A stretch of 64,000 nucleotides of DNA, taken from an uncultured Hyphomicrobiales bacterium (GTDB taxonomy: Bacteria > Pseudomonadota > Alphaproteobacteria > Rhizobiales > Xanthobacteraceae). The notes below the pieces were generated by a model that searched no databases, had not been told where the DNA came from, and saw only the letters and a list, made by a program, of their open reading frames with translations. Location: positions 116,019 through 180,018 of the forward strand of contig CAIRGJ010000012.1 in NCBI GenBank assembly GCA_903878085.1, read 5' to 3'. Made by a program: the position numbers and the translations under genes. Position 1 is the first letter of the stretch, and every line of letters starts with the position of its first letter. Positions 26,061 to 35,370 of the stretch are shown piece after piece.

Positions 26061-27266
26061 ATGGTTGAGCGCCGACCAGTCGTCATTGCCGGCGCCGGCC
26101 CGACCGGGCTGATGTGTGCGCTGGCCTTGCGCCGGCAGGACATTCCGGTCGTGCTGTGCGAGGCCGAGCCGGGATTGACCCACGATCTCCGCGCCGGGGC
26201 GTTTCATCCCCCGACGCTGGAGATGATGGCGCCCTATGGCATCACCGAACGGATGCTGGTGGACGGCATCAAGGTGCGGCACTGGCAGATCCGCAACAAG
26301 CCGGGCGATCTGGTCGCCGAGTTCGATCTCAGCCTGCTCGCCGACATCACGCCGTTTCCGTACCGCCTGCATCTCGAGCAGCACCGGCTGACGCCGATCC
26401 AGCTCGACATTCTCAAGCGCGAGGGCGGCGCCGACATTCGCTTCGGTTGCAAGGTCGCTGGCTTTACGCAACGCGCAGACGGCGTATCGGTGACGCTCGA
26501 AACCGGAGGCGAGCAGCAGACCATCGAGGCGTCCTGGCTGATCGGCGCCGATGGCGGCCGCAGCGTGGTACGCAAGACGCTCGATGTAGAGTTCGAAGGC
26601 TTCACCTGGCCGGAGATCTTCGTGGTGGCGAGCACGCGCCACGATTTCGGCGCCCAGGGCTTCGCCTATAATTGCTACATCGCCGACCCGGTGGAATTCG
26701 GCGCGCTGTTCAAGCTGCCGCATGACGGACCGCCCGGTCTGTGGCGGCTGGCTTACCCGGCCAATCCGGACGAGAGCGACGAGGCCTTGCTCGAAGCACC
26801 CCGCGTCGAGGCGGCGCTGCAACGGCTGGTGCAGAAGCCCGAGCCCTACGACGTCGTCTACAAGAGCACCTACCGCGTGCACCAGCGCGTCGCCGCGACG
26901 TTCCGCAGCGGGCGCGTAGCGCTGGCCGGCGACGCCGCGCATCTCAATAATCCGCTCGGCGGCTTCGGCCTCAACAGCGGCATCCACGATGCCGTCAATC
27001 TATGCGACAAGCTCGGCCGCCATTGGCACGGCGAAGGCGACGGCCTGCTCGACCTCTATTCGCGGCAGCGCCGCGCCGCCACGATCGAGCAGGTGCAGGC
27101 CATGTCGATCCGCAACAAGCGGATGATGGAGGAGCGCGATCCCGCAGTGCAGCGGGCACACCTGCGCGAGTTGATCGCGATCGCCGCCGACCCGGCAAAG
27201 GCGCGCGAGCACATGCTCAATAGCTCGATGATTTCCGGGCTCAAAAGGGCGAACGAAATCCAATAA
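26061..27266 (+). CDS. FAD-dependent aromatic monooxygenase (PHBH-like)
   Basis: A 401-residue flavoprotein hydroxylase. Motifs: GAGPTGLMCALAL for the ADP moiety of FAD at the N-terminus, IGADGGRSVVRK in the middle, and GRVALAGDAAHLNNPLGGFGLNSGIHDA for the flavin. The class hydroxylates phenols or heteroaromatic acids with NAD(P)H and O2. It starts 11 bases after the amidohydrolase stop and is the last gene of the TRAP/IOR operon; mutS begins 73 bases later. An aerobic hydroxylase together with an IOR-type enzyme, a class best known from anaerobes, is notable. Confidence 0.87.
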   Translation: MVERRPVVIAGAGPTGLMCALALRRQDIPVVLCEAEPGLTHDLRAGAFHPPTLEMMAPYGITERMLVDGIKVRHWQIRNKPGDLVAEFDLSLLADITPFPYRLHLEQHRLTPIQLDILKREGGADIRFGCKVAGFTQRADGVSVTLETGGEQQTIEASWLIGADGGRSVVRKTLDVEFEGFTWPEIFVVASTRHDFGAQGFAYNCYIADPVEFGALFKLPHDGPPGLWRLAYPANPDESDEALLEAPRVEAALQRLVQKPEPYDVVYKSTYRVHQRVAATFRSGRVALAGDAAHLNNPLGGFGLNSGIHDAVNLCDKLGRHWHGEGDGLLDLYSRQRRAATIEQVQAMSIRNKRMMEERDPAVQRAHLRELIAIAADPAKAREHMLNSSMISGLKRANEIQ

Positions 27267-27300
27267 ATGGCTCAATTCGCTGTGTAATGCGCCCTTTCCC

Positions 27301-27327
27301 GCAGATGGATTCACCTCTCCCATCTGC
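27301..27327. terminator. Weak hairpin before mutS
   Basis: Arms GCAGATGG and CCATCTGC with an 11-base loop in the 73-base gap between the flavin monooxygenase and mutS. No T run. A candidate end for the catabolic operon or a leader structure for mutS. Confidence 0.35.
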
Positions 27328-27339
27328 TAACCTTTCCCC

Positions 27340-30090
27340 ATGGCGCTGACGCACCCCATCGGCCTGTCCGAACCCGAGCCCCCCGAAGCCGCGCCGCAGG
27401 CTGCCGACGCCAATGCGCGGCCAAGCCCGATGCTCGAGCAGTACATCGAGATCAAGACCAATAATCCGGACTGCCTGCTGTTCTACCGGATGGGCGATTT
27501 CTACGAGATGTTCTTCGACGACGCCGAGACCGCCTCGCGCGCGCTCGGCATCGTGCTGACCAAGCGCGGCAAGCATCAGGGCCGCGACATTCCGATGTGC
27601 GGCGTGCCGGTGGTGCGCGCCGACGAATATCTGCACCGGCTGATCGCGCTCGGCCATCGCGTCGCGGTCTGCGAGCAGACCGAGGACCCCGCCGAGGCGC
27701 GCAAGCGCGGCTCCAAGTCCGTGGTGCGGCGCGACGTGGTGCGGCTGGTCACGCCCGGCACGCTCACCGAAGACACGCTGCTCGACGCCAAGCGCAACAA
27801 CTATCTTCTTGCCGTTGCCCGGATACGCTTGTCATCGGCCGGCGAGGAAAATCGCTTCGGCCTGGCCTGGATCGATATCTCGACCGGCGAATTCCGCATC
27901 GCCGAATGCGAGCGCTCGTCGCTCTCGGCCGAGATCGCGCGGCTGGAACCGAGCGAGATCATCGTTTCCGATGCGCTGTTTGCCGATCCCGATCTGGTGC
28001 CCTATTGGCGCACGCTGCCGGCGGTGACGCCGCTGACGCGCGACGTGTTCGACGGCGCTTCCGCCGAGCGGCGGCTGACCTCGTTCTTTGCGGTCGCGAC
28101 CAGCGAAGCCTTCGGCACGCTGTCGCGGCTCGAAGTCACCGCCGCCGCGGCCTGCGTCACTTACGTGGAGCGCACGCAGCTCGGCAAACGGCCACCGCTG
28201 TCGCCTCCCTTACGCGAAAGCGCCGGCGCTTCCATCGCCATCGACCAGGCCACCCGCAGCAACCTCGAACTGATCCGCACGCTCGGCGGCGAGCGGCGGG
28301 GCTCGTTGCTCGACTGCATCGACCGCAGCGTGACCTCGGCCGGTTCGCGGCTTCTTGCTCAAAGAGTTGCCGCCCCGCTGACCGATCCGAAAGCCATCGC
28401 ACGGCGGCTCGATGCGGTGACGAGCTTCGTTGACGATGTCGCGGCGCGCGCCGACACCCGCTCGCGTCTGCAAGCTGCGCCCGACCTTGCGCGCGCGCTG
28501 GCTCGCCTTGCCGTGGCGCGCGGCGGGCCGCGCGACCTCGCCGCCATCCGCGACGGCATTCTCGCCGCCGCCGATTTGTCCCGTGCGCTCGGCGCGCTGA
28601 AGGAGACGTCGGCCGAAATCGCCGATGCCATCAAGGCCTGCCGCGCGCCTGACGGCATGCTGGCCGCCGAACTATCGGCCGCGCTCGCCACTGAGCTGCC
28701 GGCATTCAAACGCGACGGCGGTTTCGTGCGTACCGGCTACGACTCAACGCTCGACGAGACCCGCGCGCTGCGCGACGACACCCGCCAGGTGGTCGCCGCC
28801 TTGCAAGCGCGCTATGCCGACGAGACCGGCATCAAGGGCCTCAAGATCCGCCACAACAATGTGCTGGGCTATTTCGTCGAGATCACGGCGCAGCACGGCG
28901 ACAAGCTGACTGCGCCGCCGCACAACGCCACCTTCATCCATCGCCAGACGCTGGCCGGTCAGGTGCGTTTCACCTCGACCGAACTGGGCGAGTTAGAGGC
29001 CAAGATCGCCAGCGCCGCCGAGCGTTCGCTGGGCCTGGAACTGGAGATGTTCGAGCGGCTGGCGGCCCAGGTGATCGCGCAGACCGCACCGATCAAACAA
29101 TGCGCCGACGCTTTGGCCGCGCTCGATGTCGCCAGCGCGCTCGCCGCGCTCGCCGCCGAGCGCGATTACGCGCGGCCGCAGATCGACGACAGTCTGGCCT
29201 TCGTGATCGAGGGCGGCCGCCACCCTGTGGTCGAGCAGGCGCTGGCGCGCGACGGCACGCCCTTCGTCGCCAATGACAGTGATTTGTCGCCGCCGGGCGA
29301 AACTAATGGTGGCCGTATCTGGCTGATCACCGGCCCCAATATGGCCGGCAAATCCACCTTCCTGCGGCAGAACGCGCTGATCGCCATCATGGCGCAGACC
29401 GGCAGCTACGTTCCCGCGAAGTCGGCGCATATCGGCGTGGTGGATCGCCTGTTCTCGCGGGTCGGCGCCGCCGACGATCTAGCGCGCGGCCGCTCCACCT
29501 TCATGGTGGAAATGGTGGAGACCGCGGCTATTCTCAATCAGGCCACGGCGCGTTCGCTGGTGATCCTCGATGAAATCGGCCGCGGCACCGCGACCTTCGA
29601 CGGCCTGTCGATCGCCTGGGCCACTGTCGAGCATCTGCACGACGTCAACAAATGCCGCGCGCTGTTTGCGACGCATTTCCATGAACTGACTGCGCTCGCA
29701 GCAAGGCTCGACCGGCTGCACAATGCCACCGTCCGCGTGAAGGAATGGCAGGGCGACGTCGTGTTCCTGCACGAAGTGGTGCCGGGCTCGGCCGATCATT
29801 CCTACGGCATCCAGGTGGCCAAGCTCGCCGGCCTGCCCGCCAGCGTGATCGAGCGCGCCAAATTGGTGCTGGCCAAGCTGGAGCAGGAAGACCGCGCCAA
29901 GCCGAAAGGCTTCGAGGACCTTCCGTTGTTCGCCGCGCCCTATCAGCCGCCGCAGAAGCTGCAGGACGACGCCTACGAGTTGATGGTCGCCGCCATGGCC
30001 GCGCTCAATCCCGACGACATGTCGCCGCGCGAGGCGATGGAGGCGCTCTATATGCTGAAGCAGAAGCTGGAGCAGACGACTAAGAAATAA
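27340..30090 (+). CDS. mutS: DNA mismatch repair protein MutS
   Basis: A 916-residue mismatch-recognition ATPase. The mismatch-reading Phe-X-Glu is in [11 protein letters not shown]. The nucleotide-binding site has [13 protein letters not shown] near residue 665 and Walker B in [16 protein letters not shown] near 740, followed by the [11 protein letters not shown] segment. Length is normal for alphaproteobacterial MutS. It binds mismatches as a dimer and recruits MutL. It is close to glnD in the same orientation, as in many Rhizobiales, though here separated by a 7.5-kb insertion of unrelated genes. Confidence 0.97.
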   Translation: MALTHPIGLSEPEPPEAAPQAADANARPSPMLEQYIEIKTNNPDCLLFYRMGDFYEMFFDDAETASRALGIVLTKRGKHQGRDIPMCGVPVVRADEYLHRLIALGHRVAVCEQTEDPAEARKRGSKSVVRRDVVRLVTPGTLTEDTLLDAKRNNYLLAVARIRLSSAGEENRFGLAWIDISTGEFRIAECERSSLSAEIARLEPSEIIVSDALFADPDLVPYWRTLPAVTPLTRDVFDGASAERRLTSFFAVATSEAFGTLSRLEVTAAAACVTYVERTQLGKRPPLSPPLRESAGASIAIDQATRSNLELIRTLGGERRGSLLDCIDRSVTSAGSRLLAQRVAAPLTDPKAIARRLDAVTSFVDDVAARADTRSRLQAAPDLARALARLAVARGGPRDLAAIRDGILAAADLSRALGALKETSAEIADAIKACRAPDGMLAAELSAALATELPAFKRDGGFVRTGYDSTLDETRALRDDTRQVVAALQARYADETGIKGLKIRHNNVLGYFVEITAQHGDKLTAPPHNATFIHRQTLAGQVRFTSTELGELEAKIASAAERSLGLELEMFERLAAQVIAQTAPIKQCADALAALDVASALAALAAERDYARPQIDDSLAFVIEGGRHPVVEQALARDGTPFVANDSDLSPPGETNGGRIWLITGPNMAGKSTFLRQNALIAIMAQTGSYVPAKSAHIGVVDRLFSRVGAADDLARGRSTFMVEMVETAAILNQATARSLVILDEIGRGTATFDGLSIAWATVEHLHDVNKCRALFATHFHELTALAARLDRLHNATVRVKEWQGDVVFLHEVVPGSADHSYGIQVAKLAGLPASVIERAKLVLAKLEQEDRAKPKGFEDLPLFAAPYQPPQKLQDDAYELMVAAMAALNPDDMSPREAMEALYMLKQKLEQTTKK

Positions 30091-30091
30091 C

Positions 30092-30134
30092 GCGCGATCA
30101 CGGACGCCGAAAACGGCGCCGGCAAAGATCGCGC
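30092..30134. terminator. Nested hairpin after mutS
   Basis: Outer arms GCGCGATC (30092-30099) and GATCGCGC (30127-30134) enclose an inner stem CGCCG/CGGCG with an AAAA tetraloop. It starts two bases after the mutS stop codon and occupies most of the 58-base gap to the next gene. A terminator or mRNA-end structure is likely. Confidence 0.5.
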
Positions 30135-30148
30135 ATTGGGAAGAGACG

Positions 30149-31900
30149 ATGAACATCGCCGACCGCAAAAATGTGACGGCGCCGGCCGAGGCGCAAAGCT
30201 GGCTCGCGAGTTTCGAGGCCGCGTTGCAAGCGCAGGACGCCAAGGCCGCGGCCGAACTGTTCCTAACCGACGGCCTGTGGCGCGACGTGCTGGCCTTCAC
30301 CTGGAATTTGCAGACCCAATTCGGGCGCGAGCAGATCGAACAAACGCTGCGCGAGACGCTGCCGCGCACCAAGCCGGCGAACTTCCATATTCCGGGCAAG
30401 CGCACGCCGCCGCGCTGGGTCAGCCGGGCGGGGCGGGACTGCATCGAAGTCATCTTCGAATTCGAGACCGCATTCGGTCCGTGTCACGGCGTATTGCGGC
30501 TTATGCCGGACGATGGGCGGCTGCGCGCCTGGACGCTGGTGACGAATTTACAGGAACTGCGCGGCCACGAAGAGTTCAAGAAAATCGAAGTGGCCGACAG
30601 CGATACCCGCAGCTTCGGCGGCGAGAATTGGCTCGACCGGCTCAACAAGCAGCGCGCTTATGCCGACCGCGACCCGGCGGTAATCGTGGTCGGCGGCGGC
30701 CAGGCCGGGCTGTCGATCGCGGCGCGGCTACATCGGCTCGGCGTCGATACGCTGATCGTCGACCGCCATGGTCACATCGGCGACAACTGGCGCAAGCGCT
30801 ATCATTCGCTGACGCTGCACAACGAAATGCACGTCAATCACCTGCCCTATCTGCCGTTTCCACCGACCTTCCCGACCTACATCCCGAAGGACAAACTGGC
30901 GAACTGGTTCGAGTCTTACGTCGAGGCGATGGAGCTGAATTTCTGGACCGGCACATCGCTGGAGAGCGGCGCCTACGACGTGGCGCAGAAGCGCTGGGAC
31001 GTGACGCTGCGGCTCAAGGATGGCGCCACGCGCATCATGCACCCGCGGCACCTGATCTTCGCCACCGGCGTCAGCAGCATTCCCTATGTCCCGAAGCTGC
31101 CCGGGCTCGACGATTTCAAGGGCACGGTGACGCATTCCGGCGCTTTCGCCGATGCCGAGAACTGGCGCGGCAAGAAGGCGCTGGTGCTCGGCTCAGGCAC
31201 CAGCGGCCACGACGTGGCGCAGGAGCTGCAAGCCGACGGCGCCGAGGTGACGCTGATCCAGCGCAGCCCGACTTATGTCGTCAGCCTGAAGGAAGCCCAG
31301 AGCGTCTACGCGATCTATTCCGAAGGTATTCCGTTCGAGGATTGCGACCTGCTGGCGACCTCGATGCCCTATCCGGTGCTGCAACGCTCCTACCAGATCT
31401 CGACCGCGAAGGGCCGTGAGGTCGATAAGGCAATCCTCGACAAACTGGCGGAGCGCGGCTTCAAACTGCACTTCGGCGAGGACGAGACCGGCTTCCAGAT
31501 GATGTATCTGCGGCGCGGTGGCGGCTATTACTTCAACGTCGGCTGCTCCGACCTGATCGTCGCCGGCAAGATCGGCCTGCTGCAATATGCCGACATCGAA
31601 CGCTTCGTTGCCGAGGGCGCCAAGCTGCGCGACGGCAGCGTCGTCCCGGCGGAATTGCTGGTGCTCGCCACCGGTTACAAGAACCAGCAGGAAACCGTGC
31701 GCAGCCTTCTCGGCGAGACAATCGCCGAGACAATCGGCCCGGTCTGGGGCTTCGACGACGGCGGCGAGTTGCGCAATATGTGGAAGCGCACCGCGCAGCC
31801 CGGCCTGTGGTTCAACGCCGGCAGCCTGGCGCAATGCCGCATCTTCTCGCGCTACCTGGCGCTGCAGATCAAGGCGCTCGAGGAAGGGCTGATCAACTAG
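30149..31900 (+). CDS. NTF2-like/flavin monooxygenase fusion oxidoreductase
   Basis: A 583-residue protein with two parts. Residues 1-150 resemble an NTF2/SnoaL-like small-ligand fold (FEAALQAQDAKAAAELFLTDGLWRD). From about residue 165 a flavin-containing monooxygenase follows: FAD motif VVGGGQAGLSIAARL, the FMO signature FKGTVTHSGAF, the NADPH motif LGSGTSGHDVAQEL and the LATGY motif near the end. FMOs oxygenate nucleophilic N or S atoms or perform Baeyer-Villiger reactions. Plant YUCCA enzymes, which convert indole-3-pyruvate to auxin, share the FMO core, but nothing here shows that substrate. Its stop overlaps the convergent gene by four bases. Confidence 0.83.
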   Translation: MNIADRKNVTAPAEAQSWLASFEAALQAQDAKAAAELFLTDGLWRDVLAFTWNLQTQFGREQIEQTLRETLPRTKPANFHIPGKRTPPRWVSRAGRDCIEVIFEFETAFGPCHGVLRLMPDDGRLRAWTLVTNLQELRGHEEFKKIEVADSDTRSFGGENWLDRLNKQRAYADRDPAVIVVGGGQAGLSIAARLHRLGVDTLIVDRHGHIGDNWRKRYHSLTLHNEMHVNHLPYLPFPPTFPTYIPKDKLANWFESYVEAMELNFWTGTSLESGAYDVAQKRWDVTLRLKDGATRIMHPRHLIFATGVSSIPYVPKLPGLDDFKGTVTHSGAFADAENWRGKKALVLGSGTSGHDVAQELQADGAEVTLIQRSPTYVVSLKEAQSVYAIYSEGIPFEDCDLLATSMPYPVLQRSYQISTAKGREVDKAILDKLAERGFKLHFGEDETGFQMMYLRRGGGYYFNVGCSDLIVAGKIGLLQYADIERFVAEGAKLRDGSVVPAELLVLATGYKNQQETVRSLLGETIAETIGPVWGFDDGGELRNMWKRTAQPGLWFNAGSLAQCRIFSRYLALQIKALEEGLIN

Positions 31901-32691
31901 ACCGCGATGCCGCGCTTGCGCGCCAACAGAACCAGCAGGCTCCAACTGACCGACGTCGCCAGCGCCAGCGCCAAGCCGACCGCGCTGCCGAACGGCTCGG
32001 CGGTGTAATGCAGCATGATGCAGGCGCAAGCGAAGCCGACCAGCCCGAGCGGCGCATTGGCCAGCACCGCGGCGGCCGGCTTGCCGCCGACGCGCCGGTG
32101 CAGAATGAACATGATGCTGAGCAGGATCACCGGGAACACCGCGAGAATACCGCTGCCGCCGGAACCGAGTTGAAAGCTGAAGGTCACGGTAATGCCGACC
32201 AGCAGCGCCACCAGCGCGGCGCGCATCGCCAGGTCGGACCAGTGCGCGTGAAACACCGGCATGCGGACGTGACGCAACGGCCGCGCCAGCGGGATGCTGA
32301 TGCCGAGCACGGCGACATTGATCAGGGTTGCATTGATCATGCTCCAATGGATTTCGTGCACGGTCCAGGCCAGCACCGCCCATACCAGCATCGCGCCCGG
32401 AAGACTCACCGCCAGCGAACGCTTCTGCGCCAGCAGCGAATAAGTCAGCGCGAAGATCACATTGACGGTGTTGATGGCGAGCGAGTTCACCGCGCTCAGC
32501 GCGATGAAATGCGCGTCGTGGTCGAGCGCGAGGAACACGTAGACGGGACCTGCGCCGAGCGGCAGCGTCGCCACCAGGGCGCCGACCAGCGGCCCGGCGC
32601 GCTCGGCCGTGATCGTCGCCGCCAGCACGAAGCCGGCGGTGATGGCCATTTTGACGATCAGCGTGAGCGCGAAATAAAGGTCGGGGGACAT
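31897..32691 (-). CDS. Integral membrane protein of unknown function
   Basis: A 264-residue protein made up almost entirely of hydrophobic segments, about eight to nine helices, with no motif I recognise. The N-terminal AATITAERAGPLVGALVATLPLGAGPVYVFLAL resembles the repeated hairpin of small multi-pass transport or permease-like families. Charged residues are few and sit in short loops. It converges with the FMO-fusion gene, overlapping by the four bases CTAG, and a family-3 palindromic repeat lies just upstream of its start. Function not assigned. Confidence 0.7.
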   Translation of the reverse strand: MSPDLYFALTLIVKMAITAGFVLAATITAERAGPLVGALVATLPLGAGPVYVFLALDHDAHFIALSAVNSLAINTVNVIFALTYSLLAQKRSLAVSLPGAMLVWAVLAWTVHEIHWSMINATLINVAVLGISIPLARPLRHVRMPVFHAHWSDLAMRAALVALLVGITVTFSFQLGSGGSGILAVFPVILLSIMFILHRRVGGKPAAAVLANAPLGLVGFACACIMLHYTAEPFGSAVGLALALATSVSWSLLVLLARKRGIAV

Positions 32692-32700
32692 TTTCTGACT

Positions 32701-32828
32701 CTTGTCCTGGACGCGGTGCAGCGCGCTTTAGCGATGCGCCGCAGATCCGGGACCTTTCCAAATTCTGAATTCGGTACGGTCCCGGTTCTGCAGCGCGCCA
32801 CTTCGTGTTGCGCTGCGCCCGGGACAAG
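32701..32828. repeat. Palindromic intergenic element, family 3 (copy A)
   Basis: A 128-bp element bounded by CTTGTCCTGG and CCCGGGACAAG. It contains GGACGCGGTGCAGCGCG, then GCCGCAGATCCGGGACCTT, a central AT-rich AATTCTGAATTCG, then GGTCCCGG and TGCGCTGCGCCCGGG. The same order of blocks is seen at 36258-36382. It fills the gap between the membrane protein and OsmC genes. Confidence 0.8.
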
Positions 32829-32835
32829 ACGCCAG

Positions 32836-33345
32836 CTACACCCTTGCCATCTTCACATCGACCGGCGGACCGGCCTTGATGGTCTGGTACACCACGCAAT
32901 AGCGCTCGGTCAGCTTGAGCAACTGGTCGAGCTTGTCCTGGGCTACGTCGGTGTCGAGATCGAAGCGCAGGCGGATTTGCGCGAAGCCGACCGGCGCATC
33001 CTTGGCGACGCCGAGCGTGCCGCGGAAATCGAGGTCGCCTTCAGCCGAAACCTTGCCGGACTTGAGCGGAATATCGAGCGCGGTCGCCACCGCTTTCACG
33101 GTGACGCCGGCGCAGGCGACCAGCGCCTCGAGCAGCATGTCGCCGGAGCACAATTCCATGCCGGAGCCGCCGGTGGCCGGATGCAGGCCGGCGACGGCCA
33201 GCGCGCGCCCGGTTTCGACCTTGCAGGCAATGTTGCTGTCGTCGAGCGTGCCCTTGGCCTTCAACGTGATGAAAGCGGCCTTGGCGTCGCTCTTGTAGCG
33301 GTCCTTGATCGGCGCCTGCATGGCGCGCAGCTCGTTGGCATCCAT
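32836..33345 (-). CDS. OsmC family protein
   Basis: A 169-residue OsmC/Ohr-like protein with the cysteine-bearing segments GSGMELCSGDMLLEALVACAGVT (about 72-94) and LTERYCVVYQTI (about 145-156). The second Cys, normally paired with the first as the peroxidatic site, is present. The ATG at 33345 has GGAG ten bases upstream; the 25 in-frame codons before it come from the hairpin region. These proteins reduce organic hydroperoxides, although many OsmC relatives lack a proven role. It follows the zinc alcohol dehydrogenase gene on the same strand. Confidence 0.82.
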   Translation of the reverse strand: MDANELRAMQAPIKDRYKSDAKAAFITLKAKGTLDDSNIACKVETGRALAVAGLHPATGGSGMELCSGDMLLEALVACAGVTVKAVATALDIPLKSGKVSAEGDLDFRGTLGVAKDAPVGFAQIRLRFDLDTDVAQDKLDQLLKLTERYCVVYQTIKAGPPVDVKMARV

Positions 33346-33372
33346 TATTCGATTCTCCAATTTCTTGTTGCT

Positions 33373-33408
33373 ATTCCGGTAGCGTGCAGCCGCGCTGCCA
33401 TCCGGAAT
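33373..33408. terminator. Nested hairpin between the alcohol dehydrogenase and osmC-like genes
   Basis: Outer arms ATTCCGG (33373-33379) and CCGGAAT (33402-33408) enclose GCAG/CTGC around CCGCG. It lies 28 bases before the OsmC start. It could stop transcription from the dehydrogenase gene or set the OsmC level. Confidence 0.45.
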
Positions 33409-33456
33409 GCAGATCAACACCGCATCCCGTTATCTATTCCGGGCGCGTGCGTACAG

Positions 33457-34509
33457 TCACGCTGGCGTGAGCACGACGCGGCCGACCACCTTGCCGGCGC
33501 GGAGTTCGGCATGCACCGCGTTGACGTCGTCGAGCGGGCGCGTGCTGACCGGCACATCCGGCACGCCTTTGCGGCGAACCAGATCCATCAGTTCCGCCAT
33601 CTCCGGCACGCTGCCGACATAAGAGCCCTGGATGGTCAGCGCCCGCATCGGGATCGGCGGCAGCGACACCGTGAGATCGCCGCCATAGAGGCCGACGATG
33701 ATATATTTGCCGCCCTTGATCAGGCTGTCATAGCCGAGCCGCGCGGACTGCGACGAACCGACCAGATCGATCACCGCCCAGGCGCCGCCATTGGTGAGAT
33801 TCTTGATTTGATCGGCGGCGTCGCTGGCTTTGGGGTCGACCACGGCGACAGCGCCCGCCTTCTTCGCCGCGTCGCGCTTGGCCGGATCGATGTCGATCAC
33901 GATGGCGCTGTGGCCGTCCATCTTCTGATGCAAAGCAAGACACATCAATCCGAGACCGCCAGCGCCGATAATCACCGTCGGCTCCCGCCGCAACGTCGTC
34001 ACCTTCTTCAAGGCGCCGAACGTGGTCACGCCCGAACAGGCCAAGGGCGCGGCGCGCGCCGGATCGAGATCGCCGATGTCGAACAGATAGCGCGGATGCG
34101 GTACGATCATGTAATCGGCGTAGCCGCCGTTGGTGAAGACGCCGAGGCTGCGCATCGCCGCGCAGAGATTATCCTCGTTGCGCTGGCAGGCGCCGCAGGT
34201 GCCGCAGCCGATCCACGGATCGGCGAGCATGCGGGCGCCGATCTTGATGTCCTTGACGTTGGGGCCGACCGCGACCACCTCGCCGACATTCTCGTGACCG
34301 AGCGTCACCGGCAGTTTCATGCCGCGATCCTGCAGGCTCATCTTCTTGCCGCCGCCAAGGTCGAAATAACCGTCGGCCAGATGCAGGTCGCTGTGGCAGA
34401 CGCCTGCGGCCAGAATCTTCAGCAGCACCTCGGTGCCCTTCGGCTCCGGCGTCGGACCTTGATTGCGCTGCAGCGGTTCGCCGCAGGTGCAGACTTGGAA
34501 CATCAGCAT
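33457..34509 (-). CDS. Zinc-dependent alcohol dehydrogenase (MDR family)
   Basis: A 350-residue medium-chain dehydrogenase. Catalytic zinc residues are Cys38 (GVCHSDLH), His72 and Glu73 (GHENVGE). The structural zinc lobe is complete, with Cys102, Cys105, Cys108 and Cys116 in GCGTCGACQRNEDNLC. The nucleotide motif is IIGAGGLGLMCLAL, followed by IDID, whose Asp suggests NAD. Substrate is unclear; aryl alcohols or longer-chain alcohols are usual for this subgroup. Cytoplasmic. A nested hairpin and the OsmC gene follow. Confidence 0.87.
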   Translation of the reverse strand: MLMFQVCTCGEPLQRNQGPTPEPKGTEVLLKILAAGVCHSDLHLADGYFDLGGGKKMSLQDRGMKLPVTLGHENVGEVVAVGPNVKDIKIGARMLADPWIGCGTCGACQRNEDNLCAAMRSLGVFTNGGYADYMIVPHPRYLFDIGDLDPARAAPLACSGVTTFGALKKVTTLRREPTVIIGAGGLGLMCLALHQKMDGHSAIVIDIDPAKRDAAKKAGAVAVVDPKASDAADQIKNLTNGGAWAVIDLVGSSQSARLGYDSLIKGGKYIIVGLYGGDLTVSLPPIPMRALTIQGSYVGSVPEMAELMDLVRRKGVPDVPVSTRPLDDVNAVHAELRAGKVVGRVVLTPA

Positions 34510-34575
34510 GGTGTTTCCCCGGACGTATTCTTATGCCGCCGGGAGCATATCAGCCGGTACCCGCCTGAATAGGGG

Positions 34576-35367
34576 TCACCACCACAGCGCCGCGCCTTCG
34601 CTGGACGTGGTCTGGGTGTCGTCCACCGTCGCGGGCTTGGCCAGCGAGCGGTCGAGCGCCGCCAGCACGCGGCGTTTGACGAAATCGAACGCCGCCGACT
34701 GCCGGTCGCGCGGGCGCGGCAGGTCGGACGCGATCTCTTCATAGATGCGCCCCGGCTGCGGCCGCATCACCATGATGCGGTCGGCCAAGACGACGGCTTC
34801 GTCGACGTCATGGGTGACCAGAATCAAAATCGGCCGCAGGTCGGCCCACAGATCGAGCAGGTGGTCCTGCAGATCGGCGCGGGTGAACGCATCCAGCGCC
34901 GAGAACGGCTCGTCGAGCAGCAGCACTTCGGGCTGCGGCACCAGCGCGCGCGCGATCGCCACGCGCTGCGCCTGGCCGCCGGATAATTCGCGCGGCCACG
35001 CCTTGGCTTTGTCGGCAAGGCCGACGCGCACCAGCGCGGCGGCGGCCAGTCTATCGCGCTCGCGCCGCGGCCGGTGCTCAAGCCCGAAACCGACATTGTC
35101 GGCCACCGTCAGCCACGGCAGCAGCCGCGGCTCCTGGAAGATCATGCCGATTTTTTCGTGCGGCTGCGTCACTTGCTCGCCGTCGATCAGCACCCGGCCC
35201 TGGCTCGGCGTATCGAGGCCACTGATGGCGCGCAGCAGCGTGGACTTGCCGCAGCCAGAACCGCCGACGATGGCGACGATCTCGCCCGGCTTGACGTCGA
35301 GCGTAATGCCGTCGAGCGCGCGCACGCCATTCGGATAGGTTTTGCCGATGCCTTGGATCTCAAGCAT
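34576..35367 (-). CDS. ABC transporter ATP-binding protein, NitT/TauT/SsuB type
   Basis: A 263-residue ATPase: Walker A GGSGCGKSTLL, signature LSGGQAQRVAIARAL, Walker B VLLLDEPFSALD and the switch His in ILVTHDVDEAV. The opening LEIQGIGKTYPNGVRAL and the Q-loop region IGMIFQEPRLLPWLTV are typical of importers for nitrate, taurine or aliphatic sulfonates. Three bases separate it from the permease. It energises the importer formed with the products of 35371-36213 and 36386-37363. Confidence 0.93.
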   Translation of the reverse strand: MLEIQGIGKTYPNGVRALDGITLDVKPGEIVAIVGGSGCGKSTLLRAISGLDTPSQGRVLIDGEQVTQPHEKIGMIFQEPRLLPWLTVADNVGFGLEHRPRRERDRLAAAALVRVGLADKAKAWPRELSGGQAQRVAIARALVPQPEVLLLDEPFSALDAFTRADLQDHLLDLWADLRPILILVTHDVDEAVVLADRIMVMRPQPGRIYEEIASDLPRPRDRQSAAFDFVKRRVLAALDRSLAKPATVDDTQTTSSEGAALWW

Positions 35368-35370
35368 GGC

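Noticed and set aside
31193..32899. 568-codon minus-strand frame from the FMO-fusion gene through the membrane protein and repeat
   Set aside because: It is out of frame with the membrane protein gene it overlaps and runs through a palindromic repeat.
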